This document shows, piece by piece, positions 17,615-26,879 of a DNA stretch of 64,000 nucleotides. Every line of letters begins with the position of its first letter. Position 1 is the stretch's first letter. The translations under genes and the position numbers were made by a program. Source of the DNA: Nocardia sp. BSTN01 (GTDB lineage Bacteria; Actinomycetota; Actinomycetes; Mycobacteriales; Mycobacteriaceae); assembly GCF_015354405.1 (NCBI RefSeq), contig NZ_JADKYP010000005.1:1-64000 (forward strand), given 5' to 3'. The notes under the pieces are model-generated. The model had not been told where the DNA came from, did no database searches, and saw only the letters and a program-made list of their open reading frames with translations.

Positions 17615-17997
17615 ACGACCAGCCCGAGGAAATGATCTACTCGAATGTGGTCGAGTTCGTGGAGAACTTCCTGAGCCTCATCTATCGGCGCCAGGTCACC
17701 GACCTCACCGATACGGTGTGGTGCCCGGAGTGGTGGAAGCACGCAGAGGCGGCCATGCGGCTCGAAGCGCTGTGGCGCGCATGGGAATACCTGCGCCAGG
17801 ACGGCCAGACCGGGATGAGTGTCTGGTTTCTCGAACATGCCGACCCACATATGAACAAGCTGTTCGATCCGCGCGGGCCGTTCAAGTACTGCAGTGTGCG
17901 CAACGGCCACAAGGACATGCTCAGCCCCCTCCCACTCACTCCGCCCCAGCAGGGCATGTTCGGTGAGCCCAGCGCGGCCGATCCGAACAAGGGCTGA
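17611..17997 (+). CDS. DUF4913 family protein
   Basis: A 128-residue protein beginning at GTG 17611, overlapping the T4CP stop. It reads YSNVVEFVENFLSLIYRR, CPEWWKHAEAAMRLEALWRAWE, GMSVWFLEHADPHMNKLFDPRGPF and HKDMLSPLPLTPP, the recognisable DUF4913 pattern of actinobacteria, where it often sits next to TraG-type coupling proteins on plasmids and integrated elements. Biochemical function is unknown. As the last gene of the locus, directly coupled to the T4CP, it may be a substrate adaptor; that is inference. Confidence 0.88.
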   Translation: MNDQPEEMIYSNVVEFVENFLSLIYRRQVTDLTDTVWCPEWWKHAEAAMRLEALWRAWEYLRQDGQTGMSVWFLEHADPHMNKLFDPRGPFKYCSVRNGHKDMLSPLPLTPPQQGMFGEPSAADPNKG

Positions 17998-18035
17998 TTC
18001 GCCGGCCTGGGCCGACCCGCCTGGTTGCCGCGAAA

Positions 18036-18077
18036 ACGACTGTGCCGCCACCCGTTCCGGGTCGGCGGCACAGTCGT
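18036..18077. terminator. Strong bidirectional terminator closing the T4SS-like locus
   Basis: A perfect 14-base-pair stem (18036-18049 with 18064-18077) is extended inward by 5 more pairs (18050-18054 with 18058-18062) across a one-base bulge. It lies between the DUF4913 stop and the 3' end of the convergent coiled-coil gene, exactly where a shared terminator belongs. There is no long T-run, as is usual in high-GC actinomycetes. Confidence 0.8.
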
Positions 18078-18088
18078 GAGCGGGTGGG

Positions 18089-18664
18089 TCAGCGGTTGCG
18101 TTCGCGGTTGCGCTCGCGTTCGCGCATCCGCTCGTCGTGTTCCCGCGCCCGGGTGACCCGCGGCGGTTCCTCCGGCCGGGTGCGGACCGCCGCCTGCGGC
18201 GGCTGCGCCTGACTGACATCCATGAGCATGCGCACGGCCGCCAATTCCGGCGCCACCCCGACCCGGGACAGATGGGCGGCCAACGCCTGCCGCCGCTCCG
18301 GAGAGTCGTAGCGGGTCAGTTCGCGTTCGCGGGCCTTCTGCCGATCGGCTGCGGCGCGGGCGCCGCGCGCCACCCGGGAGTGTTCCAGGCGGTCCTTCTC
18401 CAGCGAGATACCCCGTTCCAGAGCGGGGCGCTCGAGCATCCGCGCCAACTCCAGGTTGCGCGGATCCTTCGCCTTGGCCTCGCGGGCCTCGCGCAGCAAC
18501 CGCTCGCGGGTCTCCTTGACCCGCTCCTGGGTGACCTTCACGCGCGCTTCGGCTTCTCGCTGACCACGTTCGCGGGTGCGCAGTGCGACCAGTGTCGCAA
18601 GCTGCAACATTTGCCTCATCAAAGCCGCTGTCTCGCGGCCGATGTCGTCGAGTTCCTCGGCCAT
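18089..18664 (-). CDS. Charged coiled-coil protein facing the T4SS-like locus
   Basis: ATG at 18664 has GGGGAG six bases upstream, giving 191 residues. The N-terminal part (MAEELDDIGRETAALMRQMLQLATLVALRTRER) is amphipathic; then comes a long Arg/Glu-rich helix (about residues 25-105) and an Arg/Glu repeat end (RERERNRERNR). A middle segment RYDSPERRQALAAHLSRVGVAPELAAVRMLMD looks like a small helical domain. This resembles the basic, helical accessory proteins found near conjugative loci, but no relaxase motif (three-His or catalytic Tyr) is present. It is transcribed towards the locus and shares its terminator. Function unknown. Confidence 0.7.
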   Translation of the reverse strand: MAEELDDIGRETAALMRQMLQLATLVALRTRERGQREAEARVKVTQERVKETRERLLREAREAKAKDPRNLELARMLERPALERGISLEKDRLEHSRVARGARAAADRQKARERELTRYDSPERRQALAAHLSRVGVAPELAAVRMLMDVSQAQPPQAAVRTRPEEPPRVTRAREHDERMRERERNRERNR

Positions 18665-18864
18665 TGCCTGCTCCCCGATGCTGCAGTTGTCTCTGTGGAC
18701 GATTCTGATGCTTCGTATCGGACTCCGCCACACGAACGGTCGATTCGCGGTGGCGGCGCCCCACCTTCAGCGCAGTCCGTTCTACGAGATTACCAGCGCG
18801 GAGCAGGGCAGCCTAACCCCCGGATCCGGTCCATCGCAGGCGGATCCGGGGCCGCGCCGGGGGC

Positions 18865-19779
18865 TCAGCTCAGTTGCATCGTCTTCACGGTGACCGGCTG
18901 CTTCGGCGCGCCGTCACCGGTCGAGGGATCCTCGACGCCCTCCTCGGCGATGGCGTCGAGCGTCTTCAGCCCGGCCTCGTCGACGGTGCCGAAGATGGTG
19001 TACTGCGGCGGCAGCTGGGAATCGCCGTACACGAGGAAGAACTGGCTGCCGTTGGTGTCGGGGCCGCTGTTGGCCATCGCCACCACGCCGCGCTTGTACT
19101 GCACCGGAACGCGCTGCGCGGTGGGATCGCCGGGGGCGAATTGGTCGGTCGGGTATTCGTTGGGGAAGGCGTACCCCGGCCCGCCGTTGCCCTGACCGCT
19201 GGGATCGCCGCACTGCAGCACCTTCAGCCCCTCGCCGGTGGTCAGGCGGTGGCAGGGGGTGCCGTCGTAGAACTTCTGCTGCACCAGGCTGACGAAACTG
19301 TTGACCGTGCAGGGCGATTCACCCGCGTTGAGCGAAATGCCGATCGGACCACGATTGGTGTCGATGGCGACCTTCGGGGAGCCGGTGGTCGAGACCTCGG
19401 TCTGCTCGGGCTTGTGCACCGGCTTGGCGGCTTGGCCCCCATCGGTGTAGGCGCAGCTCACCGTCGCGGTCTTCGGCTTGGCCTCCGGCGGGGCAGCGGC
19501 CTGCGGGGTGGACGAGAGCGAGGCGTCGGGCGTCTTGGCCGCGGCGCTGGGGGTGTCGTCGCCGCGGGTCAGGTAGTAGATCCCGACGCCGGCCGCGACG
19601 ACCACGACCACACCGAGCGCCGATCCGGCGATCGCCAGCTGCTTACGCTTGCGCGCACGCTGCGCCTGTCGCTCCAGTCGGCGTTCCAGCTTGCGCTTGG
19701 CCGCCGCTCGTCGCTGTTCGTTGGTCGGCACTACCCGGTCCTCCCGTGTCGGTTGCGTATCGGCATAAGAGTGTGCCAT
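18865..19779 (-). CDS. ppiB: Membrane-anchored peptidyl-prolyl cis-trans isomerase (cyclophilin)
   Basis: A 304-residue protein with a basic cytosolic N-terminus ([19 protein letters not shown]), one TM helix (about 48-70, [23 protein letters not shown]), a linker, and a C-terminal cyclophilin domain ([68 protein letters not shown]). It catalyses prolyl isomerisation outside the membrane. ATG 19779 has AGGA close upstream; the GTG at 19731 (before PTNEQRR) matches where the conserved part begins and is an alternative. It is homologous in order and layout to mycobacterial Rv2582, next to hisS, here divergent from it. Confidence 0.9.
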   Translation of the reverse strand: MAHSYADTQPTREDRVVPTNEQRRAAAKRKLERRLERQAQRARKRKQLAIAGSALGVVVVVAAGVGIYYLTRGDDTPSAAAKTPDASLSSTPQAAAPPEAKPKTATVSCAYTDGGQAAKPVHKPEQTEVSTTGSPKVAIDTNRGPIGISLNAGESPCTVNSFVSLVQQKFYDGTPCHRLTTGEGLKVLQCGDPSGQGNGGPGYAFPNEYPTDQFAPGDPTAQRVPVQYKRGVVAMANSGPDTNGSQFFLVYGDSQLPPQYTIFGTVDEAGLKTLDAIAEEGVEDPSTGDGAPKQPVTVKTMQLS

Positions 19780-19896
19780 CACTTCCTGAGACGACCCCTA
19801 ACTTCCCCGGATCGTTCCGTACAATTGCCCAGCTCGGCTCGGTGGAGGCCGAACCGGTTGGACTTGCCGCGTCCGGGTGGGGGAAACTGGACCATT

Positions 19897-21174
19897 GTGA
19901 CCAAGACCAGCAGCTTCACCGCCCCGAAAGGGATTCCGGATTATGTGCCGCCCGCCTCGGCGGAGTTCGTCGCCGTACGGGACGGCCTCGTGCGCGCCGC
20001 GCGACTGGCCGGATACGGGCATGTGGAGTTGCCGGTCTTCGAGGACACCGCGCTGTTCGCACGCGGGGTGGGCGAATCGACCGATGTGGTCACCAAGGAG
20101 ATGTACACCTTCGCCGACCGCGGCGAACGCAGTGTGACCCTGCGGCCGGAAGGCACCGCGGGCGTCATGCGCGCGGTGATCGAACACGGTCTCGACCGTG
20201 GTCAGCTGCCGGTCAAACTGTGTTATTCCGGCCCGTTCTTCCGCTACGAGCGGCCCCAGGCCGGTCGCTACCGGCAGTTGCAGCAGGTGGGCGTGGAGGC
20301 GATCGGCGTCGACGATCCGGCGCTGGACGCCGAGGTGATCGCCGTCGCCGACGCGGGCTTCCGGTCGCTGGGACTCGAGGGCTTCCGGCTCGAGATCACC
20401 TCGCTCGGCGACGAGACCTGCCGGCCGCAGTATCGGGAACTTCTGCAGGAATTCCTGTTCGCGCTGCCGCTGGACGAGGACACCCGCCGGCGCGCCGCGA
20501 TCAACCCGCTGCGGGTGCTCGACGACAAGCGCAAGGAGGTCCGCGCCCTGACCGCCGACGCGCCGCTGATGCTCGACCACCTCTCCGACTCCGCGAAGGC
20601 GCACTTCGAGCAGGTGCTGGGCCACCTGGACGCGCTCGGCGTGCCGTACGTGATCAATCCGCGCATGGTGCGCGGCCTGGACTACTACACCAAGACCACC
20701 TTCGAATTCGTTCACGACGGCCTGGGCGCGCAGTCCGGTATCGGCGGCGGTGGCCGCTACGACGGGCTGATGGCGGAACTGGGCGGCCAGCCGCTGTCCG
20801 GGATCGGGTTCGGGCTCGGCATCGACCGCACCATGCTGGCGCTGCAGGCCGAGGGTAAGGCCGCGGGCGAACCGGCGCGGGTCGACGTGTTCGGCGTGCC
20901 GCTGGGGGAGGCCGCGATGGCCCGGCTGGTCGTGCTCGCGGCCGAACTGCGCGCGGCCGGGATCCGGGTCGATCTGGCCTACGGTGGGCGTGGCGTGAAG
21001 GGCGCGATGAAGGCGGCCGACCGGTCCGGTGCGGCGTTCGCCCTGGTCCTCGGCGATCGTGACCTGGCCGACGAACAGGTGGGCCTGAAGGACCTCGGCT
21101 CCGGCGACCAGCGTCAGATCCCGCTCGCCGAGGTCGTGGCGCAGGTGTCGGCGGCGCTGGCCGGGCAGCGGTAG
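19897..21174 (+). CDS. hisS: Histidyl-tRNA synthetase
   Basis: A 425-residue class II aminoacyl-tRNA synthetase that charges tRNA-His. It begins at GTG 19897 ([15 protein letters not shown]). Motif 2 region ([24 protein letters not shown]) and motif 3 ([13 protein letters not shown]) are clear, and HisRS-specific signatures [13 protein letters not shown] and GGGGRYDGL are present. The C-terminal anticodon-binding domain ([35 protein letters not shown]) completes the protein. Length is normal. In mycobacteria a glyoxalase II-like gene lies between ppiB and hisS; it is absent here. Confidence 0.97.
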   Translation: MTKTSSFTAPKGIPDYVPPASAEFVAVRDGLVRAARLAGYGHVELPVFEDTALFARGVGESTDVVTKEMYTFADRGERSVTLRPEGTAGVMRAVIEHGLDRGQLPVKLCYSGPFFRYERPQAGRYRQLQQVGVEAIGVDDPALDAEVIAVADAGFRSLGLEGFRLEITSLGDETCRPQYRELLQEFLFALPLDEDTRRRAAINPLRVLDDKRKEVRALTADAPLMLDHLSDSAKAHFEQVLGHLDALGVPYVINPRMVRGLDYYTKTTFEFVHDGLGAQSGIGGGGRYDGLMAELGGQPLSGIGFGLGIDRTMLALQAEGKAAGEPARVDVFGVPLGEAAMARLVVLAAELRAAGIRVDLAYGGRGVKGAMKAADRSGAAFALVLGDRDLADEQVGLKDLGSGDQRQIPLAEVVAQVSAALAGQR

Positions 21175-21265
21175 TACGGTCCGAGCATGTCTCGAATTCC
21201 GTCGCGCGCATCGGTTTCCGGTCAGCGGCCCGTCCGGTCCGGCGCGTGCGGATGAGCGCGGCCTC

Positions 21266-21922
21266 GTGAACGACGCGAATTCCGCTGCGCCGCAACCGGT
21301 CGGCCTCGACCTCATCGCCCCGGAGCTGTACGCGCCGATGCTGCGGCGGCTGGCGCTGGGCGCGATCGGCGCGGGTGTCGTCGTCGGCGTGGTGGTGGGG
21401 CTGGTCGTGAGCTGGCCGGCCGGTGTCGTGGTCGGCGGGGTGCTCGGCGCGCCGACGGCGATCTATGCGCTGGCGGTCCGGCGGCGGCGAATGTGGTTGT
21501 CGGGCACGGTGATCGAGGCTCGGACGCTGGTGGGCCGGCGACGGCTCGACGTCGCCGCGGCGACGGGTGTCGAGGTGCTCGTGTACCCGGGGCGGCTGAG
21601 CCGGATCGCGCTGCGGATCACCGCCGGTGACCGGACCCAGACCGTACCGCTGGCGATGTACACCGACGCCGGCAGCGGACGCGAACTGCACATCCTGGGG
21701 TTGCGCACGCTCGCCGACGCGCTCTCGTCCGCGGAGCTGGCCGCCGCACTGGCATTGTCCGGATTACTGGTCGGGCAGTTGCGGGCGGAGGCTCGTGACG
21801 CCGGGCTGGAGGAGCGGCCGCTGTATCGGGCGGTGCAGCTGGTGCGGGCGCGTGACATCGTGCAGCCGGTGCGGCTGAGCGACAGCGATATCGCGACGCT
21901 GAGCCGCGACACCACCTCCTGA
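21266..21922 (+). CDS. Membrane protein with PH-like domain, unknown function
   Basis: A 218-residue protein starting at GTG 21266. Two adjacent TM helices (about 28-48 and 49-70, LALGAIGAGVVVGVVVGLVVSWPAG onward) are followed by a cytosolic region with strand-rich pattern (MWLSGTVIEARTLVGRRRLDVAAATGVEVLVYPGRLSRIALRITAG, then VPLAMYTDAGSGRELHILGLRTLADAL), resembling bacterial PH-like membrane proteins. No catalytic residues are evident. It stands alone between hisS and the small secreted peptide gene. Confidence 0.75.
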   Translation: MNDANSAAPQPVGLDLIAPELYAPMLRRLALGAIGAGVVVGVVVGLVVSWPAGVVVGGVLGAPTAIYALAVRRRRMWLSGTVIEARTLVGRRRLDVAAATGVEVLVYPGRLSRIALRITAGDRTQTVPLAMYTDAGSGRELHILGLRTLADALSSAELAAALALSGLLVGQLRAEARDAGLEERPLYRAVQLVRARDIVQPVRLSDSDIATLSRDTTS

Positions 21923-22227
21923 TCGCCGTTCGGGATGAATCGGACATAGTTCGTCGCTCAGGGAGCCGTGCGGACGGTACACGGTCACGGTTCCATAACG
22001 GCGGCGCGGAGGTGGGGTAAAGGCATGTTTCGGCATCCGCCCCGGTGGGCAATCTTTTGGCTTACTTCATCGGCTCGATTTTGGGCACCTGGCCAGGTCT
22101 GTGACCGCACCGGTATCCGGTAACTCCTGGTTTGACACTTTCTTGTCTGGAAATACCCACGCGCACAGCGAACACTGAGACTCGCAAGTTTTTCAGGATC
22201 GGAGTCGTACAAAACGAAGGGTTCGCC
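21923..22227 (+). promoter_or_regulatory. 305-base intergenic region, probable promoter of the secreted peptide gene
   Basis: No gene is seen. A TTGACA (22132-22137) with a weak TACCCA sixteen bases downstream (22154-22159) could be a promoter for the peptide gene that begins at 22228. A short GC-rich repeat region lies near 22000. Assignment is tentative because the -10 is poor. Confidence 0.35.
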
Positions 22228-22407
22228 ATGCATACCATCAAATTCCGCAAAGCAGCCGCGGTTGCCGCCATCGCAGTGGCACTCGGTGCTGTCGTAGCCC
22301 CCGCCGCGTCTGCCGCGACCCCATCGGGCACCTCTCCGTCGGCGAGCGACATCGACGGTTCCGTCGCGATCTGCTTCCCCTTGGGCAGTGTCGTCTGGTG
22401 CATCTGA
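22228..22407 (+). CDS. Small secreted two-cysteine peptide (59 residues)
   Basis: ATG 22228 is preceded by GAAGG at good spacing. The product has a classic signal peptide (FRKAAAVAAIAVALGAVVAPAASA, cleavage expected after residue 29), leaving a mature peptide of about 30 residues with a Ser/Pro/Thr-rich start and the C-terminal block AICFPLGSVVWCI. Cys49 and Cys58 could close a nine-residue-spaced loop. A strong terminator directly follows, so this is a monocistronic gene. No family is recognised. It could be a surface or secreted signalling or antimicrobial peptide, which is speculation. Confidence 0.75.
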   Translation: MHTIKFRKAAAVAAIAVALGAVVAPAASAATPSGTSPSASDIDGSVAICFPLGSVVWCI

Positions 22408-22417
22408 GCTGTCGCGA

Positions 22418-22450
22418 GAAGGGGTGCCGCCGGAGGGGTGGCACCCCTTC
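22418..22450 (+). terminator. Terminator of the small secreted peptide gene
   Basis: Perfect 11-base-pair stem (22418-22428 with 22440-22450) around an 11-base loop, starting 10 bases after the peptide stop codon. No T-run. Confidence 0.75.
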
Positions 22451-22574
22451 CGCGTGTGCGGGTGGCGGGCGAGCCCGCCGGACGGATCGTCGAAAACGGT
22501 TGCGGGACGGTACGGATCCGCTCGGGTTGTCTGGTTGCTCACGCTGCCGGGTTTCGGCCGGTGAGGGTCGTTAG

Positions 22575-23630
<1,056 letters not shown>

Positions 23631-23655
23631 GCCGATCGACCGCTCGCGCCGCCGA

Positions 23656-24525
23656 TCACACCTTGGCGATGACCTTCTCCGCGTACTTCTCCAGATGCGC
23701 GATCTTGTCCGCGAGCGGTTCGGTGTCGTCGCCGGCGACGTACGGGTAGCGGAAGCCGACGATCACGTCGGTGACGCCCTTGTCCTCGAGCCGCTTGATG
23801 CCGTCGGTGGTGTAGGCGTCCAGCGAGGCCGCGTGGATCTCGAACGGCGTGGATGCGTCACGCTCGGAACGCAACTCGTTCAACCGGGCCAGCATGCGGT
23901 CGAGATCCTCGGGATCGCCGCCGGCGTGCATCCACCCGTCGCACAGGCGCACGGCGCGTCGCAGCGCGGCATCGCTGTGCCCGCCGACCAGGATCGGGAG
24001 CGGTTCGGTGGCGCCCGGGGTGATCTTGATCTTCGGGATGTCGTAGAACTCGCCGTGGTATTCGAAGTATTCGCCGCGCGAGAGGCCGCGGACGATTTCG
24101 ATGCATTCGTCCATGCGCTTGCCGCGCCGCTCGAACGGCACGCCCATGATCTGGAAGTCCTCGGGCCACGGGCTGATGCCGACGCCCAGCGAGAAACGGT
24201 TGCCGCTGAGGTAGGCGAGGGAGGCGGCCTGTTTGGCGACCAGCACCGGCGGGCGGATCGGCAGCTTCACCACGAAGGGAGTGAACCGCAGCGTCGTGGT
24301 CACCGCCGCCAACGCGGCGGACAGGATGAACGCCTCGATGAACGGCTTACCGTCGAGGAATTCCCGGTTGCCGTCCGGGGTGTACGGGTAGGTCGAATCC
24401 GACTCCGCGGGATAGGCGACGCTGTCGGCGATGGTCATACTGTGGAATCCGGCCGCCTCCGCGGCCTGTGCCAGCGGTACGTAATGCGCCGGATCGGTCA
24501 TCGCCTCCGCGTAGGTGAAACGCAT
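23656..24525 (-). CDS. LLM-class F420-dependent oxidoreductase
   Basis: A 289-residue TIM-barrel protein of the luciferase-like monooxygenase superfamily. It reads MRFTYAEAMTDPAHYVPLAQAAEAAGFHSMTIADS, then LRFTPFVVKLPIRPPVLVAKQAASLAYLSGNRFSLGVGISPWPEDF, the segment that usually contacts the F420 cofactor in mycobacterial members, and ILVGGHSDAALRRAVRLCDGWM. The exact substrate is unknown. A KstR-like operator lies 34 bases upstream, which points to a role in steroid or lipid catabolism. That link is an inference from the palindrome. Confidence 0.88.
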   Translation of the reverse strand: MRFTYAEAMTDPAHYVPLAQAAEAAGFHSMTIADSVAYPAESDSTYPYTPDGNREFLDGKPFIEAFILSAALAAVTTTLRFTPFVVKLPIRPPVLVAKQAASLAYLSGNRFSLGVGISPWPEDFQIMGVPFERRGKRMDECIEIVRGLSRGEYFEYHGEFYDIPKIKITPGATEPLPILVGGHSDAALRRAVRLCDGWMHAGGDPEDLDRMLARLNELRSERDASTPFEIHAASLDAYTTDGIKRLEDKGVTDVIVGFRYPYVAGDDTEPLADKIAHLEKYAEKVIAKV

Positions 24526-24555
24526 CGGTGGTCCTCTCGGGTGTTGCCGATATGA

Positions 24556-24575
24556 AACTAGAACAGATTCTAGTT
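24556..24575. promoter_or_regulatory. KstR-like operator upstream of the LLM oxidoreductase
   Basis: The 20-base inverted repeat AACTAGAACAGATTCTAGTT has perfect 8-base arms. Its core TAGAACAGATTCTA matches the KstR consensus TnnAACnnGTTnnA with one mismatch. It lies in the promoter region of the LLM gene. KstR is the TetR-type repressor of cholesterol catabolism in mycolic-acid actinomycetes. Confidence 0.65.
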
Positions 24576-24637
24576 GTGCTGGCGATCCTAGTGGGATAGG
24601 CAGTGCGTTGTCCCGAGTTCGGCCGCTGAACGGTCGA

Positions 24638-24651
24638 ATGAACCTGTTCTA
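24638..24651. promoter_or_regulatory. Second KstR-like half-degenerate site
   Basis: ATGAACCTGTTCTA carries AAC-nn-GTT-nn-A of the KstR consensus and differs only at the first base. It is 66 bases from the palindrome at 24556-24575, in the same intergenic region, so it could be an auxiliary site or chance. Confidence 0.4.
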
Positions 24652-24668
24652 AGTCTCGCTCCCGAAGG

Positions 24669-24700
24669 GGATGGCCCGGACCGTACGGTCCGGGCCATCC
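24669..24700. terminator. Terminator of the EspC/EspB-like operon
   Basis: A perfect 32-base palindrome with 16-base arms (centre GTAC), located 32 bases downstream of the EspB-like stop on the minus strand. Very strong hairpin, without an obvious T-run. Confidence 0.8.
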
Positions 24701-24732
24701 GGGGCGATGATGCGGCTGCCGCGTCGCGGCGA

Positions 24733-26406
24733 TCAGAGCTGGTCGTTCTCGTAATCGCTGATGAGCTCGTCGGAATGGGTCTGGCCGATCACCTCGGGCG
24801 TGGTCTCTCCCAGCGGGCCGGTGAGGTCGGTGTTGCCGGTGAGACTCTGGTAGTTCTGCACCGTGCGGCCGCGATCCTCGTCGGCGTTGCGCTGCCCGGC
24901 CGCGCCGGGTGTGCCGCCGCCCATGAAACCCGAACCGGGCGTGCCCTGGCCGGGTGTACCGGGCATGCCCGGGCCGAACGGCATCCCGGGGATCCCGGGG
25001 CGGGTGCCGGGCACCGCGGACCCTAGGCCGGGCTTGGCCGCCGCGCCGCCACCCGACGCGGTGCCGCCGAGTCCGCCGGTGAGGCCGCTCAGTGCGCCAC
25101 CGCCAGTGCCGCTCATGGAACCCGGGTGCGCGCCGTTACCGCCGAAGGCGCTGGCATGCGTGGAAGCTCCGGACAGGCCGGAGCCGCTCAGGTCACCGAG
25201 GCCGGCGGCCTGGGTGTCCGCGCCGCCGCCCGACAGCAGGCTCTGGGCCTGCTCCACGATCGGCTGCCCGACGTTCTGCGCCACCGCCTGGGCGGCATCG
25301 GCCGCCTGTGGCGCGTACTGGCCGGCGAGCTGGTTGACCACATTCGCCAATTGGCCTGTGTAGCCGCCCAATTCGCCTCGGGTGGCGTTCACGATCGTGA
25401 CCGCCTGGCCGAGATGTTCGGTGGCCGCGGCGATCAGCGTGGCCTGGCCCGGGGGAGTGAAAGCGACGGGAGCGAGCGCGCCGGCCTGGGTCGCGAAGGA
25501 CTGGACGACCTGAGTGAGCTGGACGTTGCCGCGCTGCACCACCGCCGCGGCCTCGTCGGTGAGTTTCGAGATGTCGAAGCCGCGCTGGCTGGCGTCCTCG
25601 CCGTGGGCCTGCACCTGCTGGCCCGCGGTCTGGGCGCTGGTGGCCGACTGCCCCTGCCAGACCTGCTCGACCGACTTCATCGCCCCCATGCCGATCTGCA
25701 TGGCGCTCTGAATGACCTGTGAGGACTGGCTGAGCAGATCGGCCGGATTGAGTGCCCCCATCACACCGGTGCCGAAACTCGACAGCAGGTCGAGGAACGG
25801 TTTGAACAGCACGTCGATCCCCGGCAGTGCGGGCAGCGCCATACCGCTCATCAGCGCGGCCACCGGATCGGCGGGCATGGGCGGCAGATTCGCCGGCACT
25901 GCCGCGGTGACCGGGGCGGCGGCCTGCTGGACCGCACCGGCGGCGCTGTCGAGTGCGGCGGGCGCCTGATTCAGTGCCGCCTGGGCGCCGTCGAGCACGT
26001 GCTGCGCGCCGGGTACTCCGCCGAGTGCACCGGCGGCCTGATGCACCACGTCGTGGCCGGCGCCGAGCAACGGCGACGCGGCGTCGCCCAGCACTCCGGC
26101 GTGGGCATGACCGGCATCGGGGGCGCCGGAACCCCCGCCGGGCAGGTGCGGAGCGCCGATTCCGTGGGAACCGTTGTCCTCGAACTCTTTCCGCGCGGTC
26201 GTGAAGGCCGGTGCCGAGGCGGGCGGCGTATCCGGCGGCAGCTGCGGCAGCGGGATATCGGTGATCGGGCCCTGCTGTGCGGCCGAGGCCAACGTGGCGT
26301 CCGGGACGGAGGCCGGTGCGGCGGGCGCGATCGGTGAGGTGTCGGCCGCGGGGGCGGCCGGGGCGGCGATGACTCCGCTGTCGTTACCGGAACCGATGGT
26401 GTGCAC
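24733..26406 (-). CDS. EspB/EspA-like type VII secretion-associated protein, Ala/Gly/Pro-rich
   Basis: A 557-residue protein translated from GTG 26406, three bases after the EspC-like stop. The N-terminal third is Ala/Pro-rich. The central region (about 190-390) is predicted long helices with WQGQSATSAQTAGQQVQAHGEDAS (a WxG-type turn) and FDISKLTDEAAAVVQRGNVQLTQVVQSFATQAG. The C-terminal third is Gly/Pro/Ser-rich (PGIPGMPFGPGMPGTPGQGTPG) and ends in YENDQL. The pattern is that of large ESX-secreted partner proteins such as EspB, not PPE or PE proteins. No catalytic motif. No ESX core genes are nearby, so it would use a machine encoded elsewhere. Confidence 0.65.
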   Translation of the reverse strand: MHTIGSGNDSGVIAAPAAPAADTSPIAPAAPASVPDATLASAAQQGPITDIPLPQLPPDTPPASAPAFTTARKEFEDNGSHGIGAPHLPGGGSGAPDAGHAHAGVLGDAASPLLGAGHDVVHQAAGALGGVPGAQHVLDGAQAALNQAPAALDSAAGAVQQAAAPVTAAVPANLPPMPADPVAALMSGMALPALPGIDVLFKPFLDLLSSFGTGVMGALNPADLLSQSSQVIQSAMQIGMGAMKSVEQVWQGQSATSAQTAGQQVQAHGEDASQRGFDISKLTDEAAAVVQRGNVQLTQVVQSFATQAGALAPVAFTPPGQATLIAAATEHLGQAVTIVNATRGELGGYTGQLANVVNQLAGQYAPQAADAAQAVAQNVGQPIVEQAQSLLSGGGADTQAAGLGDLSGSGLSGASTHASAFGGNGAHPGSMSGTGGGALSGLTGGLGGTASGGGAAAKPGLGSAVPGTRPGIPGMPFGPGMPGTPGQGTPGSGFMGGGTPGAAGQRNADEDRGRTVQNYQSLTGNTDLTGPLGETTPEVIGQTHSDELISDYENDQL

Positions 26407-26409
26407 CGA

Positions 26410-26733
26410 TCAGCCTCCGATCGCGTTGCCGATGGCGCCCAGGGCGCCGGCGGCGGCCGCGTCGTTGTCGCCGAGGATCGCGACGGTGCCGAATGCGGAC
26501 TGCCCCAAGTGATTACATTTGGCCGACAGGTCGTTGACATCGCTGCAGTGCAGGACCTGCGCCGCCGCGAACATCGCCAGGTAGTCGGCGCCGATGAGCC
26601 CGAAAACGGGCGTCATCGCAGCTACGTGCGTCGCGGTGTCCATATCGGCCGCGCCCGCGATTTCGGTGCCGATGCTCTGATGTGCCGCCCCGAACGCGCT
26701 GATCGCGCTCTGGTCAGCGGTGAGATCGCTCAT
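26410..26733 (-). CDS. EspC-like (type VII secretion target) small protein
   Basis: ATG 26733 gives 107 residues. The helical hairpin layout (AISAFGAAHQSIGTEIAGAADMD, then VFGLIGADYLAMFAAAQVLHCSDVNDLSAKCNHLGQSAFGTVAILGDNDAAAAG) fits the EspC/T7SS target family that is co-secreted with EspA/EspB-like partners. Two Cys (in LHCSD and AKCNH) may form a disulfide. It is the first gene of a two-gene operon with the EspB-like protein. The family call is by pattern and gene pairing. Confidence 0.7.
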   Translation of the reverse strand: MSDLTADQSAISAFGAAHQSIGTEIAGAADMDTATHVAAMTPVFGLIGADYLAMFAAAQVLHCSDVNDLSAKCNHLGQSAFGTVAILGDNDAAAAGALGAIGNAIGG

Positions 26734-26862
26734 CGAACTGCCCCCCAATCATCGTGGTCAACATTCGTCAACGTCGAATTAGCCGCGCGACCGGGTGTCG
26801 ACCGGAGGCTGGGCTGGGCTCAATATAACCGACCCGGCCGACGCGGTTCGAGTCCGGCAAAC

Positions 26863-26876
26863 TAGAACTTGTTGCA
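26863..26876. promoter_or_regulatory. KstR-like operator, distal site upstream of the epimerase
   Basis: TAGAACTTGTTGCA fits TnnAACnnGTTnnA at every defined position. It lies immediately upstream of a second perfect site, in the spacer between the EspC-like and epimerase genes, so both could be controlled. Confidence 0.65.
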
Positions 26877-26879
26877 AAT

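Noticed and set aside
2507-18664. The secretion-like locus as an active integrative conjugative element
   Set aside because: No relaxase, integrase, excisionase, tRNA attachment site or flanking direct repeat was found inside the window.
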